From Gordonia hankookensis (lineage in GTDB: Bacteria > Actinomycetota > Actinomycetes > Mycobacteriales > Mycobacteriaceae): a stretch of DNA of 64,000 bases. The DNA is taken from the NCBI RefSeq assembly GCF_014673215.1, contig NZ_JACWMS010000001.1:1364001-1428000 (forward strand), read 5' to 3'. The notes beneath the pieces were generated by a model. The model saw only the letters and a program-made list of their open reading frames with translations, did not search any database and was not told the DNA's origin. The translations under genes were made by a program, and so were the position numbers. This document shows positions 63,741-64,000 of this stretch, in pieces. Position 1 is the stretch's first letter. Each line of letters starts with the position of its first letter.

Positions 63741-64000
63741 TCAGGCGGGCGCCTGCACGAGCTCGCGCGGATCCAGCAGCCCGGAGCCGTCCGGCACACG
63801 GGCCGGGTCGGAACCGGATTCGAGAACGCTGTTCCGGTCGTCCACGAAGACCACCGACGGGGAGTACTCGCGCAGTTCGGCCTCGTCGAGGATGCCGTAG
63901 GCGATGATGATCACCAGATCGTCCGGATGAACGAGATGAGCTGCCGCACCATTGATCCCGATGACCCCGGACCCACGCTCGCCGGCGATCACGTAGGTCT
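63741..64000 (-). CDS. panD: Aspartate 1-decarboxylase (5' end outside window)
   Basis: The frame is open to the right edge; only the C-terminal 86 or so residues are seen ([34 protein letters not shown]). These match PanD, which makes beta-alanine for pantothenate. The Gly-Ser self-cleavage site that forms the pyruvoyl group is upstream, outside the window. Followed immediately by coaX. Confidence 0.94.
   Translation of the reverse strand, partial: TYVIAGERGSGVIGINGAAAHLVHPDDLVIIIAYGILDEAELREYSPSVVFVDDRNSVLESGSDPARVPDGSGLLDPRELVQAPA

Overview
The window is high-GC actinobacterial DNA from the Mycobacteriales. Gene order and repeat content fit Gordonia or a close relative; the genus is inferred, not proven. 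It is one continuous chromosomal catabolic region, colinear in large parts with the Mycobacterium tuberculosis Rv3492c-Rv3601c segment, and carries the sterol uptake, side-chain and C/D-ring degradation genes. No tRNA, rRNA, prophage, transposase or CRISPR array was seen.

Layout. 1-2265: alpha/beta hydrolase (cut by the window edge), DUF427 protein, MhuD-type heme-degrading monooxygenase and a Lon-N-domain protein. 2330-3944: aldehyde dehydrogenase behind a perfect KstR box, with a strong terminator. 4117-15823 (minus): hsd4A plus the complete mce4 steroid importer (yrbE4A, yrbE4B, mce4A-F and two Mce-associated membrane proteins), all below one KstR box. 15875-24977: fdxD, the chsE4-chsE5 acyl-CoA dehydrogenase pair, FadD17-like ligase, DUF1206 protein, an NPD-family flavoprotein, fadD19 and echA19. 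25103-27209: a stand-alone P450 resembling the heme domain of P450 BM3, with a TetR regulator. 27340-31774: F420-type oxidoreductase, DUF35 protein, ltp4 and ltp3. 31903-36965: AhpD-like protein, SnoaL-like protein, cyp125, fadA5, a Ddn-like protein and a second TetR. 37153-39765: two further CYP125-family P450s in tandem. 40115-42591: acyl-CoA ligase and a GyrA-like/GNAT fusion. 42690-59114: the KstR2 part (two SDRs, echA20, ipdA, ipdB, ipdC, kstR2, fadA6, ipdF, fadE30, fadD3), interrupted by an MDR/MarR pair, a ligase and an aldehyde dehydrogenase. 59183-64000: lysS, another aldehyde dehydrogenase, a cysteine-rich leader peptide with a rhodanese-like gene, coaX and panD (cut by the window edge).

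How it works together. Mce4 imports the sterol. CYP125 and dehydrogenases oxidise C26 to the acid, FadD ligases make the CoA ester, and ChsE4/E5, EchA19, Hsd4A, FadA5 and the Ltp3/Ltp4/DUF35 set shorten the side chain. FadD3, FadE30, IpdF, EchA20, IpdA/B, IpdC and FadA6 degrade the remaining C and D rings. Eleven KstR-type motifs (consensus TnnAACnnGTTnnA, some degenerate) mark the first part and three KstR2-type motifs (AnCAAGnnCTTGnT) mark the second.

The least expected features are: a palindrome with CGACCATAC half-sites shared by a TetR/P450 module and two tandem CYP125 paralogues; a REP-like repeat family at seven loci, one of which sits in frame inside the FadD17-like coding sequence; a GyrA-helix/GNAT fusion behind a perfect KstR-type motif; and a leaderless cysteine-rich leader peptide upstream of a cysteine-free rhodanese-like protein.
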